64,000 bases of DNA from an uncultured Schlesneria sp. (GTDB lineage: Bacteria > Planctomycetota > Planctomycetia > Planctomycetales > Planctomycetaceae), in NCBI GenBank assembly GCA_903871875.1, contig CAIQIR010000054.1:1-64000 (forward strand), given 5' to 3'. Below, piece after piece: positions 9,090 through 18,568 of this stretch (position 1 is the stretch's first letter; every line of letters starts with the position of its first letter). A model generated the notes under the pieces. The model ran no database searches. It was not told the DNA's origin and worked only from the letters and a program-made list of their open reading frames with translations. Position numbers and translations under genes: made by a program.

Positions 9090-9818
9090 ATGTCGAGTCC
9101 TGTTTCCAGTAATGGGTCCCTGCCGTCGCCCTGCCGCTGGTTGGTATTTGACGCCGTGGGCACCCTGATCCAACCCCGTCCCTCGGTGGCAGTCGCCTAT
9201 CAATCGATCGCTGCCCGGCATGGTTCGCGATTCTCGGTCGCCGAGGTGGGCGAGCGATTTCGGCAGGCGTTTCGCCAAAGTGAAACGAACGTCTTTCCGG
9301 CAGGCCTCGAGGCCGGTTCGCCCTGGTTAACGAGTGATGCCATCGAAATCGCTCGCTGGCGCTGGATCGTGGGGCAAGTGGTGCCGGATGTTCAGGATGC
9401 CGAAAGCTGCTTTGCCGAACTTTGGGACCATTTCGCTCGTCCGTCGTCGTGGTCTTGCTTCGACGACGTCAAAGAGTCTTTATTGGCGCTACGTCGTGCC
9501 GGGTATCGGCTGGCGATTGCGTCCAATTTCGATTCCCGGCTGCACCCGGTCTGCGACGGGCATGACGAATTGAAGCCGATCGAACACCGATTTGTGTCGT
9601 CTGAGACCGGCTTCCGCAAACCGGCTCCAGAATTTTATGCGGCGATGATTTCCCGCTTTGGCTGCCTGGGTCACGAGATCCTGATGATCGGTGATGATCC
9701 GGAACATGACGTAGCAGGGCCGATTTCGGCGGGGATGCAAGCCTTGTTAATCGATCGGCGAGCCGTGAATTCCTCTGCTGAATCGATCCGATCGTTGTCT
9801 CAACTTGTTGTGCTGTAA
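9090..9818 (+). CDS. HAD superfamily hydrolase
   Basis: A 242-residue HAD hydrolase, probably a small-molecule phosphatase. Motif I is FDAVGTLI: the Asp nucleophile is present, but the usual second Asp (DxD) is Val, as in several HDHD3-like members. Motif II is IASNFD, motif III lysine is in GFRKPAPEFY and motif IV is MIGDDPEHD. A helical cap lies between motifs I and II. I placed the start at 9090 because GAGGT is 5 bases upstream; in-frame ATGs at 9075 and earlier lack this. The replaced acid could favour phosphonate or dehalogenase-type chemistry or loss of phosphatase activity; this is inference. Confidence 0.85.
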   Translation: MSSPVSSNGSLPSPCRWLVFDAVGTLIQPRPSVAVAYQSIAARHGSRFSVAEVGERFRQAFRQSETNVFPAGLEAGSPWLTSDAIEIARWRWIVGQVVPDVQDAESCFAELWDHFARPSSWSCFDDVKESLLALRRAGYRLAIASNFDSRLHPVCDGHDELKPIEHRFVSSETGFRKPAPEFYAAMISRFGCLGHEILMIGDDPEHDVAGPISAGMQALLIDRRAVNSSAESIRSLSQLVVL

Positions 9819-10216
9819 TGATTAGTGAAATGTTTTTTGTTGTTGGTCTGAACGCGTGATTTTACGTGACCTCCGCTCCGAATTTCGCGACGACGCGTCG
9901 GTCGATCGCCGCCGGTTCACCTGGTGAATCCGTCGCCGAAACCGCGATGACGGGCGAGGCTTGCGGCTCAGATGATTTCTTTTTCGAGATGATCGGCCGT
10001 CCAGTTGGCCGCACGGGCTTCGTCGGCCGATGAACTGCTCGTATCGATCTATCCGCAAATCGGCATTCGCGGATAGAATCCTGCGCAAGTACTGTAATAC
10101 CTGTCGAATTTCTCAACATTTTGTCGAACCTTCGTCGAATCGACCATGGATTTTCCCCATCGGTTCAAGGGATTGATTGTCATGCCGCGCCTGTGGAGTC
10201 GGGCGGAAGGGGACCA
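9819..10216. other. Intergenic region
   Basis: 398 bases between the HAD gene and the RND exporter. Frames present here lack ribosome-binding sites and family resemblance. An upstream TTG at 10121 is in frame with the exporter, but I prefer the ATG at 10217. Confidence 0.4.
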
Positions 10217-13072
10217 ATGACGCACTTATTTGATAAACGCGACCTCTGGGGCAATCGTTTCAGTCTCTGGGTCGTCGTGGCAATGGCATTCGTTGCACCG
10301 CTCTCGTGCTGGTCGCTGCAGCAGACCCGGCTTGATCACGATGCGGGAAAATGGCTTCCTGACAACGACGCAGAAATTGCGGCCCAGCGTTGGGTTGATC
10401 AGCAATTCTCGGTCGACGAACGGATCCTGCTGACGTGGGAAGGAAGTTCGCTGAACGATCCCCGTGTGGGCAAACTGGTTGAGCAACTGACGGGAAAATC
10501 GGACGAACACGGCGTCAAACGGGGTGGCTTGCCCTATGTCGCCAGCGTGGTCAATCCGCTTCAAACACTCGACGTACTGCAGCGGAACGGAATCGAACCG
10601 CACGAAGCCGTGCGCCGGCTCGAAGGAACAATTCTGGGTGCAGGTCCGCTAAGAATACGGTTGACCGAGGCCAGCCGTTCCGCCCTGCGAAAGACCAAGC
10701 GCGAGCTTCAGATTGCCCTGCTTCGTCAGCGTGGTGTGGATGCCGTCGTGACCGATGCTTCGCCCGATTTGACGTCGCTCGTTGCCATTCCTGCTTCTCA
10801 GGTCGAAGGTGAGGCTGCCAAAGAACCCAGTTCACCCGCGATCCTTTCCGTTGAAGGCCAATTGGTCGAGAACCAGTCCACCGAGCATGATCTGCAGGTC
10901 TCGTGGAATGGCATGCGCATCGGTAGTGAATCAACGATGGCCATCGTGAAGTGGCTGAGCGGATACGTTCCCGAACGAGGTGACGGCAAACCGCTGGTCG
11001 AAACGGCTTTCTTCGCGTTGGGTTCTCCTGTCGCACTGGCGATTGGTATTTCTGAGGCGGGGATGGCCGATCAAGCGGAAACCGTGGCGGCGATTAAGCT
11101 GGCCTGCGATCAGGTGGGAATTCCCAGCGGCTCGTTACATCTGGCGGGTAAGGTCGTTGCCAATACGGAACTCAATCATCAGCTGTCCAAGGCCGCTTGG
11201 GATCCTGCTTTTCCCTTGATTCAAATTCATCGTCGATCGGTCGTATTGACGTCGATGCTGATCAGTTCGTTGCTGACATTTGTCTTGCTCAGAAGCATTT
11301 GGCTGGCCGCTGCGACCGGGATTGTCTCCGCCTTTGCGATGTTTTGTTCGATGGCCCTGGTCAACCTGACCGGTGGTTCGGTGAACATGTTGCTGATCGT
11401 TCTGCCAACGCTGTCGGTGTTGATGACCGTTTCTGGTGCGATGCATCTCATCAATTACTGGAGACATTCAAGTGGTGTGGATGCCTCCCAAGCGATTGGA
11501 GCGGCCGTTCGACGGTCGTGGATGCCCAGTCTGTTTGCCAGCGTGGCTGTCGCTGGCGGATTGATTTCACTGGCGACGAGTCCGCTGGCCCCAGTGCGTA
11601 GTTTTGGAATCTATGCCGCGGCGGGAACGATCTTCTGCGCATCGATGATCTTGTTTGGGCTTCCTTCGCTGATGCAACTGTGGTCAGTGAAATCATCGAA
11701 AAAGCCGGACCACGATCAGGTTGGATGGCAGATGATTGGAAAGATGCTGGCTGTCCATCCGGGATGGCAGGCGCTGGCGGTGATCGCGATCTGCGTGGGA
11801 TGTGGCATCGGTCTGAGCAAGTTCCAGATTGAGACGAAGAGGATTCACGAGTTTCCAAGTCGTTCGCGGATCGCGCAGGATTATTGGTTCCTGGAGAACA
11901 ATCTGACGGGAATCACGCCGATTGAAACGATCATTCGTTTTGATCAGCAATCGCAGAAAGACACGAACTTCTTTGAGCGAATCGAAATCGTTCGCGAGAT
12001 CCAAGAGAAGATGCGAACTCACGCCGAAATCAGCGGCACGATTTCGCTGGTTGATTTTCAACCCGTCTCAGAAAGATTGGCCGAAGGCGCGGGCTTTCTC
12101 CAAAGAACCAAATTCAACAAACTTGCCTCGGCAATGCAGCAGCGGGTGCGAGACGGCGAACTGCCCGTCGCCAAGTCGTTTTATTCCGTGTCACAAGTGG
12201 GGCACGATCTGGAACAACCGGGGGATGGCAAGCTGAACGAGCCCGGTGACGAGCTGTGGCGAATTACTGCCCAAGTCAGTTTGATGGCCGACAGTGATTT
12301 CACGACACTGCTTTCCGATCTCCGCCGCATCACGCAGGATGTTCTCAGACTTCACCCCGGTGCCCATCATTTGATTGCGGGAGCCATGTCCCAACAGGTG
12401 CGAACACAAGAGTTGTTGCGGGAAAGTCTGATCGGCAGTTTCAGTCTCGCGAGTTTCCTGGTCATGGTTGTCCTTGCCGTTGGCTTACGAAGTTTTGTCG
12501 CCGGTCTGGTCACCATGATTCCAACGATCGCGCCGGTCGCAGTGGTCTTTGGCGTGGCATCGTGGATCGGGCAACGGATTGATATCGGTACGATGATCAC
12601 CGCCTCGATCGGTTTGGGCCTGTCGGTCGAAGGCATGCTGCACTATTTGACTTGGGTGCGGTTGGCGATGAAGGATGGGAAAACTCGTCAGGAAGCGATC
12701 GTGGACGCACTTGTCCACTGTGGGCCAGCTGCGTGGCAGACGCGAATCATGATGGGAATGGGGTTCTTGGCGCTGACTGCGGCCGAGTTCCCGCCAATCG
12801 CCCGCTTCGGCTGGATGATGACATCGATGACCGGTGTGGCACTGCTGAGTAATCTCGTGCTGTTACCTCAAATACTGGGTAGTCCGCTCGGCTGGATTTT
12901 CGAGTCCGCTAAATCGAAGCAAGAGACTGCTGTATTGGCGGAACAGCCGGCCCCTGCCATCGAAGAAGCGATTCCGCCGACGGCACAGGAAGCATCCGTT
13001 CCCGCGCCACACATCGATACGACGGTTAAAAAACGTCGCTCACCACCTCGACGTGGAATGGATGCGGGTTGA
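10217..13072 (+). CDS. RND/MMPL-family exporter
   Basis: A 951-residue inner-membrane transporter with the duplicated RND plan: TM1 near residues 15-35, a large periplasmic domain, a TM bundle at about 339-490, a second first-helix (WQALAVIAICVGCGIGLSKF, about 515-535), a second periplasmic domain and a TM bundle at about 736-888, ending in a charged Pro/Ala-rich tail. The second half carries TASIGLGLSVEGMLHYL, which sits where MMPL/Patched-like exporters have their GxxxD proton-relay region; here Glu of SVEG is in place of Asp. Substrates of this class are lipids or hydrophobic compounds. The ATG is preceded by GGAAGGGGA at optimal distance. No membrane-fusion or outer-membrane partner is adjacent. 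Confidence 0.87.
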   Translation: MTHLFDKRDLWGNRFSLWVVVAMAFVAPLSCWSLQQTRLDHDAGKWLPDNDAEIAAQRWVDQQFSVDERILLTWEGSSLNDPRVGKLVEQLTGKSDEHGVKRGGLPYVASVVNPLQTLDVLQRNGIEPHEAVRRLEGTILGAGPLRIRLTEASRSALRKTKRELQIALLRQRGVDAVVTDASPDLTSLVAIPASQVEGEAAKEPSSPAILSVEGQLVENQSTEHDLQVSWNGMRIGSESTMAIVKWLSGYVPERGDGKPLVETAFFALGSPVALAIGISEAGMADQAETVAAIKLACDQVGIPSGSLHLAGKVVANTELNHQLSKAAWDPAFPLIQIHRRSVVLTSMLISSLLTFVLLRSIWLAAATGIVSAFAMFCSMALVNLTGGSVNMLLIVLPTLSVLMTVSGAMHLINYWRHSSGVDASQAIGAAVRRSWMPSLFASVAVAGGLISLATSPLAPVRSFGIYAAAGTIFCASMILFGLPSLMQLWSVKSSKKPDHDQVGWQMIGKMLAVHPGWQALAVIAICVGCGIGLSKFQIETKRIHEFPSRSRIAQDYWFLENNLTGITPIETIIRFDQQSQKDTNFFERIEIVREIQEKMRTHAEISGTISLVDFQPVSERLAEGAGFLQRTKFNKLASAMQQRVRDGELPVAKSFYSVSQVGHDLEQPGDGKLNEPGDELWRITAQVSLMADSDFTTLLSDLRRITQDVLRLHPGAHHLIAGAMSQQVRTQELLRESLIGSFSLASFLVMVVLAVGLRSFVAGLVTMIPTIAPVAVVFGVASWIGQRIDIGTMITASIGLGLSVEGMLHYLTWVRLAMKDGKTRQEAIVDALVHCGPAAWQTRIMMGMGFLALTAAEFPPIARFGWMMTSMTGVALLSNLVLLPQILGSPLGWIFESAKSKQETAVLAEQPAPAIEEAIPPTAQEASVPAPHIDTTVKKRRSPPRRGMDAG

Positions 13073-13129
13073 ATCGAGCGACAGATCGTCGGACTGGTTG
13101 TTGTGGTTCGTCACGCGGCGAATCTGACG

Positions 13130-13489
13130 CTATTCCAGTTCGTGAATATCGTCGAGGACACCTGGCGGAACGCAGACGACGAGGACGGTTAAGTCGCCGA
13201 TCGCTTTGTGTTTGACTCCGCGCGGGACGTAGACGACGACACCTTTGTGCAGTTCGACTTCCGAGTCGTCCAGTACCATGGTTCCCGCACCGTCGATGAC
13301 GTAATAGAACTCGTCGGTTCGTGCGTGAAAGTGCAGCTTGGCATCCTGGATTTTCACATGATGCACTTCGCCCGCAGCTGCATCTTTGGCCTCGATCAGA
13401 CAGCGAATTTCACCGCAGGTCTCGCCCCACGGGGTCACGTCGGCAGGATCGCGTCGCAGGAATGGTGCGGATTGGCTCAGCTGAGTCAT
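13130..13489 (-). CDS. Single-domain cupin protein
   Basis: A 119-residue cupin. The metal-binding motif 1 reads HFHARTDEFYYVIDG (two His and a Glu), and motif 2 is PRGVKHKAIGD with the third His. This is the small beta-barrel fold of sugar isomerases, dioxygenases and ligand sensors; no specific substrate can be read. I chose the start at 13489 because AAGGG lies 6 bases upstream of ATG; a longer frame to 13726 reads through a tandem repeat and looks non-coding. It converges on the RND exporter, 57 bases from its stop. Confidence 0.85.
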   Translation of the reverse strand: MTQLSQSAPFLRRDPADVTPWGETCGEIRCLIEAKDAAAGEVHHVKIQDAKLHFHARTDEFYYVIDGAGTMVLDDSEVELHKGVVVYVPRGVKHKAIGDLTVLVVCVPPGVLDDIHELE

Positions 13490-13643
13490 CGGTCGCCCTT
13501 CTGAAGAAGTTTCGTGTTCGTGATCCCACCGCATTCGCCGTCTGCGAATGACCCGTAACATCATACTACGCGAGCCGCGTGAGGAAAGACTCCAACGCTT
13601 TCTAAGCGTGCATGATGACGCACGAACACCGGATGAACTAACC

Positions 13644-13684
13644 GTTCGATGTGGTTTTCGTTCGATGTGGTTTTCGTTCGATGT
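13644..13684. repeat. 16-nt tandem repeat
   Basis: GTTCGATGTGGTTTTC occurs at 13644-13659 and 13660-13675, followed by a third partial copy to about 13684. It lies in the 337-base gap between the divergent cupin gene and the five-gene membrane operon, which shows nothing else I can name. Confidence 0.8.
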
Positions 13685-13826
13685 CGATCGAGCGCGAAAC
13701 GACATCGAACCGCGGGTCTCCACCAATTTTCGATCAGAATTCGGCGGGTTGATTGATGTCTGGCCACGTCTGTGCGACGATCCGCCCGTCTGATCCCGGC
13801 GAAGGAACTCTTGGGTCTTCTGAACA

Positions 13827-14954
13827 ATGGCGCAGGCTTACACTCCTGGATTGATGGTTTCTCGCGGCTGCCGCTGGCGGTGTCGACGGCTGTTACCGAT
13901 TTCGGGGGATGTGCTGGTCAACGTGGGAGATCGGGTTGGCTCGCAAGAGGTTGTGGCGCGAACCTTGATGCCCGGTAATGCCATTCCGGTGAATCTGGCC
14001 AAGCGATTGGGTATTTCGCCATCGGAGTTGTCTCGAAGTATGCTCCGCCCTACCGGAGAATCCGTGAACACAGGCGACGTCTTGGCACGGACGAAAGGTT
14101 TCTTCGGCTTCTTTCAAACCGAATTCCCGTCGCCGGTGACGGGCACCATCGAGGCGGTCTCGAAGGTCACGGGGCAAGTGATCCTTCGAGGGCAGCCGAT
14201 CGCCGTGCAGGTTCTGGCGTATCTCGCCGGGACCATTGTCGAAGTGATTCCTCGTGAAGGAGTCGTCATCGAATCGGACGTGGCGCTGGTCCAGGGAATT
14301 TTTGGAGTGGGCGGCGAGGCGTATGGAAAAATCTGTGCCGTCGTGGCGTCGCCCGATGACGATCTGACGGAAGCAGCCATCAAGGCCGAGCATCGGGGTT
14401 GCATCGTGATCGGCGGTCGACGAATCACGGGTGAAGCGGTCCGTCGGGCCATCGAAGTCGGCGTGGCGGCCGTCGTAGCGGGGGGAATCGACGATCATGA
14501 TTTGCGAGAAATTCTGGGTTACGACCTGGGCGTGGCCGTAACCGGAACCGAAAAGATCGGCACGACGATCGTGGTCACCGAGGGGTTCGGTGACATCGCG
14601 ATGGCGCGTCGCACGTTTGACCTGCTGACCTCGCATGTCGGACGAGAGGCGAGTGTAAATGGAGCCACACAGATTCGAGCCGGCGTCTTGCGTCCCGAGA
14701 TCATTATCCCCTTACCCGAACCCCTCCCGTCGAGCGCTAGGGGGAACGGTCGCGTGGCGGGAGCCTTGGTGGTTGGTTCGCCGATTCGCATCATTCGCGA
14801 GCCGAACTTCGGTGCCTTGGGATCAGTGACGAAACTGCCCCATCAGCAGGTCTTGCTGGCGTCGGAATCGCTGGCTCGAGTGGTGGAAGTCAAACTTGCC
14901 GATGGTTCTGCCGTGGTTGTTCCCCGGGCCAATGTCGAATTGATCGAGGGGTGA
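13827..14954 (+). CDS. Barrel-sandwich/KOW-like protein of membrane operon
   Basis: A 375-residue soluble protein, first gene of a five-gene operon. Residues about 27-130 have the glycine-spaced beta pattern of biotinyl/RnfC-like barrel-sandwich domains: GDVLVNVGDRVGSQEVVAR, then VNTGDVLARTKG, then SPVTGTIEAVSKVTGQVILR. The middle (about 180-260) is an alpha/beta region with repeated hydrophobic beta-strands (GCIVIGGRRIT, AAVVAGGI, GTTIVVTEGFG). The C-terminal 60 residues (NFGALGSVTKLP, then VVPRANVELIEG) look like a KOW/SH3-type barrel. The next gene starts 5 bases after the stop. I do not recognise a described function; a scaffold or regulatory subunit of the membrane complex is an inference from gene order. 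Confidence 0.75.
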   Translation: MAQAYTPGLMVSRGCRWRCRRLLPISGDVLVNVGDRVGSQEVVARTLMPGNAIPVNLAKRLGISPSELSRSMLRPTGESVNTGDVLARTKGFFGFFQTEFPSPVTGTIEAVSKVTGQVILRGQPIAVQVLAYLAGTIVEVIPREGVVIESDVALVQGIFGVGGEAYGKICAVVASPDDDLTEAAIKAEHRGCIVIGGRRITGEAVRRAIEVGVAAVVAGGIDDHDLREILGYDLGVAVTGTEKIGTTIVVTEGFGDIAMARRTFDLLTSHVGREASVNGATQIRAGVLRPEIIIPLPEPLPSSARGNGRVAGALVVGSPIRIIREPNFGALGSVTKLPHQQVLLASESLARVVEVKLADGSAVVVPRANVELIEG

Positions 14955-14958
14955 TGGA

Positions 14959-16002
14959 ATGGAATCGACGGTCCGCAAAGGAAACCGTGTCCCGCGAAGA
15001 GGGCAGGCAGAGCGTGATTGCCGACCACGAGGCAAATATGCTTCTCGATACGGTTCGTGGTTCGTGGGGTTTGCTTTTTGCTGCCTCGTCTTGTTGGCGG
15101 GGACGGGATTCGCTCGGGCAGCGGAACCCTCCGAGGCAGAGAAATCCTCAGAATGGTATTCCATGAAATGGGAGGATCTGTTCGATCCGGGCAAGACTTC
15201 GTTTGCCTTACTGACGATTGGTATTTGCGGCACCGTGTTGATCTGTACCGAATTGGCTCGACGCGGCAAGCCGTTTTACGTGCGGCCGATTGCCGGGCTG
15301 AAAGCGTTGGAAGAGGCGGTCGGCCGAGCGACAGAAATGGGCAAGCCGATCTTGTTCGTCCCCGGGATCGAGGATCTGAACGAAATCGATACCGTGGCGG
15401 GGCTGACTCTGCTGTCCAGCGTCGCCCGGATTGCGGCCGAGTACGACACGCCGATCGAAGTACCGACCTCACGCGCTCTGGTGATGACGGCTGCTCGCGA
15501 AGTGGTGCAAGCGGCGGCACTCGCGGCGAATCGTCCCGACTACTACAACGAAGACAGCATTCATTACGTCACCTACGAACAGTTTGGTTATGTGGCGTCG
15601 GTGTGTGGTTGGATGTATCGCGAAAAGCCGGCGGCCTGTTTCTACTTGGGCAAGTTCTTCGCCGAGTCATTAATTCTGGCCGAAACTGGGAATGCCGTGT
15701 CAGCCATTCAAATCGCTGGTACGGCGGAAACCCCACAGCTTCCCTTCTTCGTTGCGGCTTGCGATTACACCTTGATTGGTGAGGAATTGTTCGCCGCATC
15801 GGCCTATCTCTCTGGCGAGCCCGCGCAGTTGGGAATGCTCAAAGGACAAGATTTCGGCAAGCTGGCGGCCATTGTGCTGATTGTGGTGGGTTGCGCGCTG
15901 GCCACCTGGGACTCGTTGGTTCCTCCCGGAAAAGACGCCGAGGGGCATGAGCGGCCGAAGCGAACCCAATGGATTACCGACACCGTTTTGAAGGGGGGAT
16001 GA
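14959..16002 (+). CDS. DUF6754-like membrane protein
   Basis: A 347-residue protein with a hydrophobic, signal-like segment at about 33-53 ending ARAAEP, a TM helix at about 80-97 (FALLTIGICGTVLICTEL), a long conserved soluble domain, and a C-terminal TM helix (LAAIVLIVVGCALATW, about 307-325). The domain has the wording I associate with DUF6754: GKPILFVPGIEDLNEIDTVA, SRALVMTAAREVVQAAA, SLILAETGNAVSAIQIAGTA and FFVAACDYTLIGEELFAASA. GAGGGG lies 7 bases before the ATG. It is the second gene of the operon. The family assignment is from memory of the domain and should be treated as probable, not proven. Confidence 0.72.
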   Translation: MESTVRKGNRVPRRGQAERDCRPRGKYASRYGSWFVGFAFCCLVLLAGTGFARAAEPSEAEKSSEWYSMKWEDLFDPGKTSFALLTIGICGTVLICTELARRGKPFYVRPIAGLKALEEAVGRATEMGKPILFVPGIEDLNEIDTVAGLTLLSSVARIAAEYDTPIEVPTSRALVMTAAREVVQAAALAANRPDYYNEDSIHYVTYEQFGYVASVCGWMYREKPAACFYLGKFFAESLILAETGNAVSAIQIAGTAETPQLPFFVAACDYTLIGEELFAASAYLSGEPAQLGMLKGQDFGKLAAIVLIVVGCALATWDSLVPPGKDAEGHERPKRTQWITDTVLKGG

Positions 16003-16712
16003 TGTCAAAAACAGTTCCCATGATCCTGGCGAGCCTCGTCGGTTTTCTGATGATCATCGCCTACTTCTCGCCCCCTTTATTGCCCTGGCGACAAATTGCC
16101 GAGGACTGGTACACGATCGTTGCTGCCATTGCCATGGTCTATGGCGGTGTGAATCTGTGCATTCATCATCTGAAAAGGATCTCGGACCGCGAGGCCGGTT
16201 GGGGCTTTTCCGCCGTGACCTTAGGGGCCTTTGGTGTGACGGTCGTCGCCGGATTATTGAAACTGGGCGTTGCACCCGAATCGGCAAAGCAACTGGGTCA
16301 CGCCTGGTCGGGACAGTTTCAGCAGGAAGGAGGAGTTCTCTGGTGGACCTTTCAATATCTGCTCAGTCCGATCGTGTCGACGATGTTTGCATTGCTGGCC
16401 TTTTATGTCGCGTCGGCCGCGTTTCGGGCCTTCCGCGCGAAGAATGTTGACGCCGTACTCTTGCTGCTGACGGCCTTGATTGTGCTGGTCGGTCAGACCA
16501 AAGATCGCGAGATCACATCGTTGTTTCTGCCAAACGTCACCGAACAGGGTGTGCCCTCTTTTCCGATTGCGGATCTGACGGAATTCATCCGTAAGACCTT
16601 CGTCACGGCCGGACAACGAGCCATCATGATCGGAATCGCGTTGGGGGTTGTGGCGACGTCGCTGCGAATTCTGCTGGGATTCGATCGATCGTATCTGGGA
16701 GGAGACGAATGA
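16002..16712 (+). CDS. Polytopic membrane protein of operon
   Basis: A 236-residue protein with about six hydrophobic helices, for example PMILASLVGFLMIIAYF at the N-terminus, WYTIVAAIAMVYGGVNL, a helix near 70-85, VSTMFALLAFYVASAAF, AVLLLLTALIVLVG and IMIGIALGVVATSLRILLG. It starts at the ATG at 16002 (AAGG 7 bases upstream), sharing one base with the previous stop; an ATG at 15999 would overlap by four bases (ATGA). No transporter signature is visible. Translational coupling to both neighbours points to a subunit of one complex. Confidence 0.72.
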   Translation: MSKTVPMILASLVGFLMIIAYFSPPLLPWRQIAEDWYTIVAAIAMVYGGVNLCIHHLKRISDREAGWGFSAVTLGAFGVTVVAGLLKLGVAPESAKQLGHAWSGQFQQEGGVLWWTFQYLLSPIVSTMFALLAFYVASAAFRAFRAKNVDAVLLLLTALIVLVGQTKDREITSLFLPNVTEQGVPSFPIADLTEFIRKTFVTAGQRAIMIGIALGVVATSLRILLGFDRSYLGGDE

Positions 16713-17593
16713 CTTCCTCACTGCTCGATCGATTGAACCGGCTCGATCGCCGATGGATTTTCCTGGCCATGGCATTGGCCGTGGCGGCGCCGATTCTGCT
16801 ACAGATCGGTTCGGATGAAACGCCTTCGCCTCCGACCCAACGACTGTTTGATCGAATCGAAAAGATGCCCGAAGGGTCACGGGTGCTGATGGCCGTCGAC
16901 TTTGATCCTAACTCGTCTGCCGAACTCTCTCCGATTGCGCTGGCTCTCACCCGGCACTGCTGTCTGCGGCGGCTGAAGATCTATTTCGTCACGTTGTGGG
17001 GAACCGGATTGCCCATGATCGATTCGATCATCAAGACGGTCGTCCAGTCGGAATTTGGTGACGGTGCCCGGCCGTACAAAGAGGGTGACGATTATGTGAA
17101 CCTGGGGTTTCTCGCAGGGGAAGCCATCGCGATTAACCAACTGACGTCCGATATCCGCAAGGCACGGTCGCAGGATGTGAGGGGAATTAGCCTCGACAGC
17201 TTGCCGGCGATGGAGGGCGTGACGAGTGTCAAAGATCTGCAACTGATCATCAATGCCTCCGGCGGTTTTCCGGGAGCCAAGGAATGGGTTCAGTACGCCG
17301 GTACTCCTTACGGCATTCCGCTGGCAGTCGGTTGTACCGGGGTTCAATCCACTCAACTGTTCCCTTATTACCCAGACCAATTGGTGGGGCTGGTGACCGG
17401 AATTCGGGGGGCCACCGAGTATGAAACAATGCTGGCGGCGAAATACCCGAAACCCTACGCCGAAATCAGCAAGCGTCCGGCCAGTTTGCGCGGCGGGCCA
17501 CAGCGCTGGGCTCATCGGTTGATGATTGCTTTGATTGTCCTGGGCAATGGAATTCACGTGGCGAATCGGTATCGAAGGACGTCGCATTCATGA
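16709..17593 (+). CDS. Membrane-anchored soluble-domain protein of operon
   Basis: A 294-residue protein with one TM helix near residues 12-32 (WIFLAMALAVAAPILLQIG) and one near the C-terminus (MIALIVLGNGIHVANRY), enclosing a soluble domain of about 220 residues. The domain starts RVLMAVDFDPNSSAEL and has Rossmann-like strands (LRRLKIYFVTLWGTG, LQLIINASGGFPGA), and ends with GCTGVQSTQLFPYYPDQLVG. It overlaps its upstream and downstream neighbours by four bases each (ATGA). I do not recognise the family. Confidence 0.7.
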   Translation: MTSSLLDRLNRLDRRWIFLAMALAVAAPILLQIGSDETPSPPTQRLFDRIEKMPEGSRVLMAVDFDPNSSAELSPIALALTRHCCLRRLKIYFVTLWGTGLPMIDSIIKTVVQSEFGDGARPYKEGDDYVNLGFLAGEAIAINQLTSDIRKARSQDVRGISLDSLPAMEGVTSVKDLQLIINASGGFPGAKEWVQYAGTPYGIPLAVGCTGVQSTQLFPYYPDQLVGLVTGIRGATEYETMLAAKYPKPYAEISKRPASLRGGPQRWAHRLMIALIVLGNGIHVANRYRRTSHS

Positions 17594-18534
17594 ATCGCGA
17601 GACAACGATTTGGACGATCTTGTTCGTATGCGGCGCGGGATTTCTCGCGTTCCAGGCCGCCCAGCCGCGTGGTGTCGGGCAACAATTTGTCGTTCCCGTG
17701 GAAGTCACCGGTCAACTCGACCCTGCATCAGGTCAGATGATTCCGCTGGTCGACGGACAGCCCACCGATCCGGCATTGATCCGCAAGGCGGTGAGATACG
17801 ACAAAGCGGCACAGGGCGACGCTAATGCCGTCTGGAGTGCATCGCGGACTGTCGGAATCTGGGTCGCCGCCCTGCTGACGCTATGTGTGTTTTCTTATCT
17901 CTATCGCGACAACGTCTTTTACAAGTTGGCCGAATCGATTGTGGTGGGGGTTTCGGCCGGCTATTGGATCGTGCTGTATTTTTGGCAGGTTATGATCGCC
18001 AAGGTACTGGTGAAACTGGCTCCGGACGTGGCGCGTTATGCCTTTCTGCCCGACACCCCGGTTGATGCCAAAGCCGACTATCTTTACGTCGTTCCGGTCA
18101 TCCTGGGCGGTCTGGTGTTTTGCCGGTTGATTCCCAAGATCGCCTGGCTCGGTCGTTGGCCGCTCGCATTTGTCGTGGGAACAACCGCCGGCTTAAAGCT
18201 AATCCTGTTTTTGAATGCCGATTTCATTCAACAAGTTCGCAGCACTATTTTGCCGTTTGTCGTGTATGCCGTTGACGAATCCGGCGTGCGGCTAAATTGG
18301 AAGCAATCGATCCAGAACATGGTACTCGTCGTTAGCGTGATTTCGAGCGTGACCTATTTCTATTTTTCGGTCGAACACAAAGGCGTGATTGGACGCATTT
18401 CTCGCTTCGGGGTCTGGGTTTTGATGATCAGCTTCGGTGCGTCATTCGCGCTCACCGTGATGGGCCGGATCACGCTCTTGACCATGCGACTCCAATTCTT
18501 GTTCGATGAGTGGCTGGGGCTGGTCAGAATGTAG
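17590..18534 (+). CDS. Polytopic membrane protein, last gene of operon
   Basis: A 314-residue protein: an N-terminal helix (TIWTILFVCGAGFLAFQ), an extracytoplasmic stretch of about 60 polar residues, then about seven helices, including VGIWVAALLTLCVFSYL, SIVVGVSAGYWIVLYFW, VVPVILGGLVFCRLIP and WVLMISFGASFALTVMG. It overlaps the previous gene by ATGA. Its stop is followed within 35 bases by the convergent end of the broken peptidase gene, so the operon ends here. Function unknown. Confidence 0.7.
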   Translation: MNRETTIWTILFVCGAGFLAFQAAQPRGVGQQFVVPVEVTGQLDPASGQMIPLVDGQPTDPALIRKAVRYDKAAQGDANAVWSASRTVGIWVAALLTLCVFSYLYRDNVFYKLAESIVVGVSAGYWIVLYFWQVMIAKVLVKLAPDVARYAFLPDTPVDAKADYLYVVPVILGGLVFCRLIPKIAWLGRWPLAFVVGTTAGLKLILFLNADFIQQVRSTILPFVVYAVDESGVRLNWKQSIQNMVLVVSVISSVTYFYFSVEHKGVIGRISRFGVWVLMISFGASFALTVMGRITLLTMRLQFLFDEWLGLVRM

Positions 18535-18568
18535 ACGCGCCCCGCCGCCCTGTGATCGCAGTGTCACT

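Noticed and set aside
13490-13726. 79-residue N-terminal extension of the cupin
   Set aside because: It is Arg/Ser-rich, runs through a tandem repeat and lies upstream of a start with a good ribosome-binding site.
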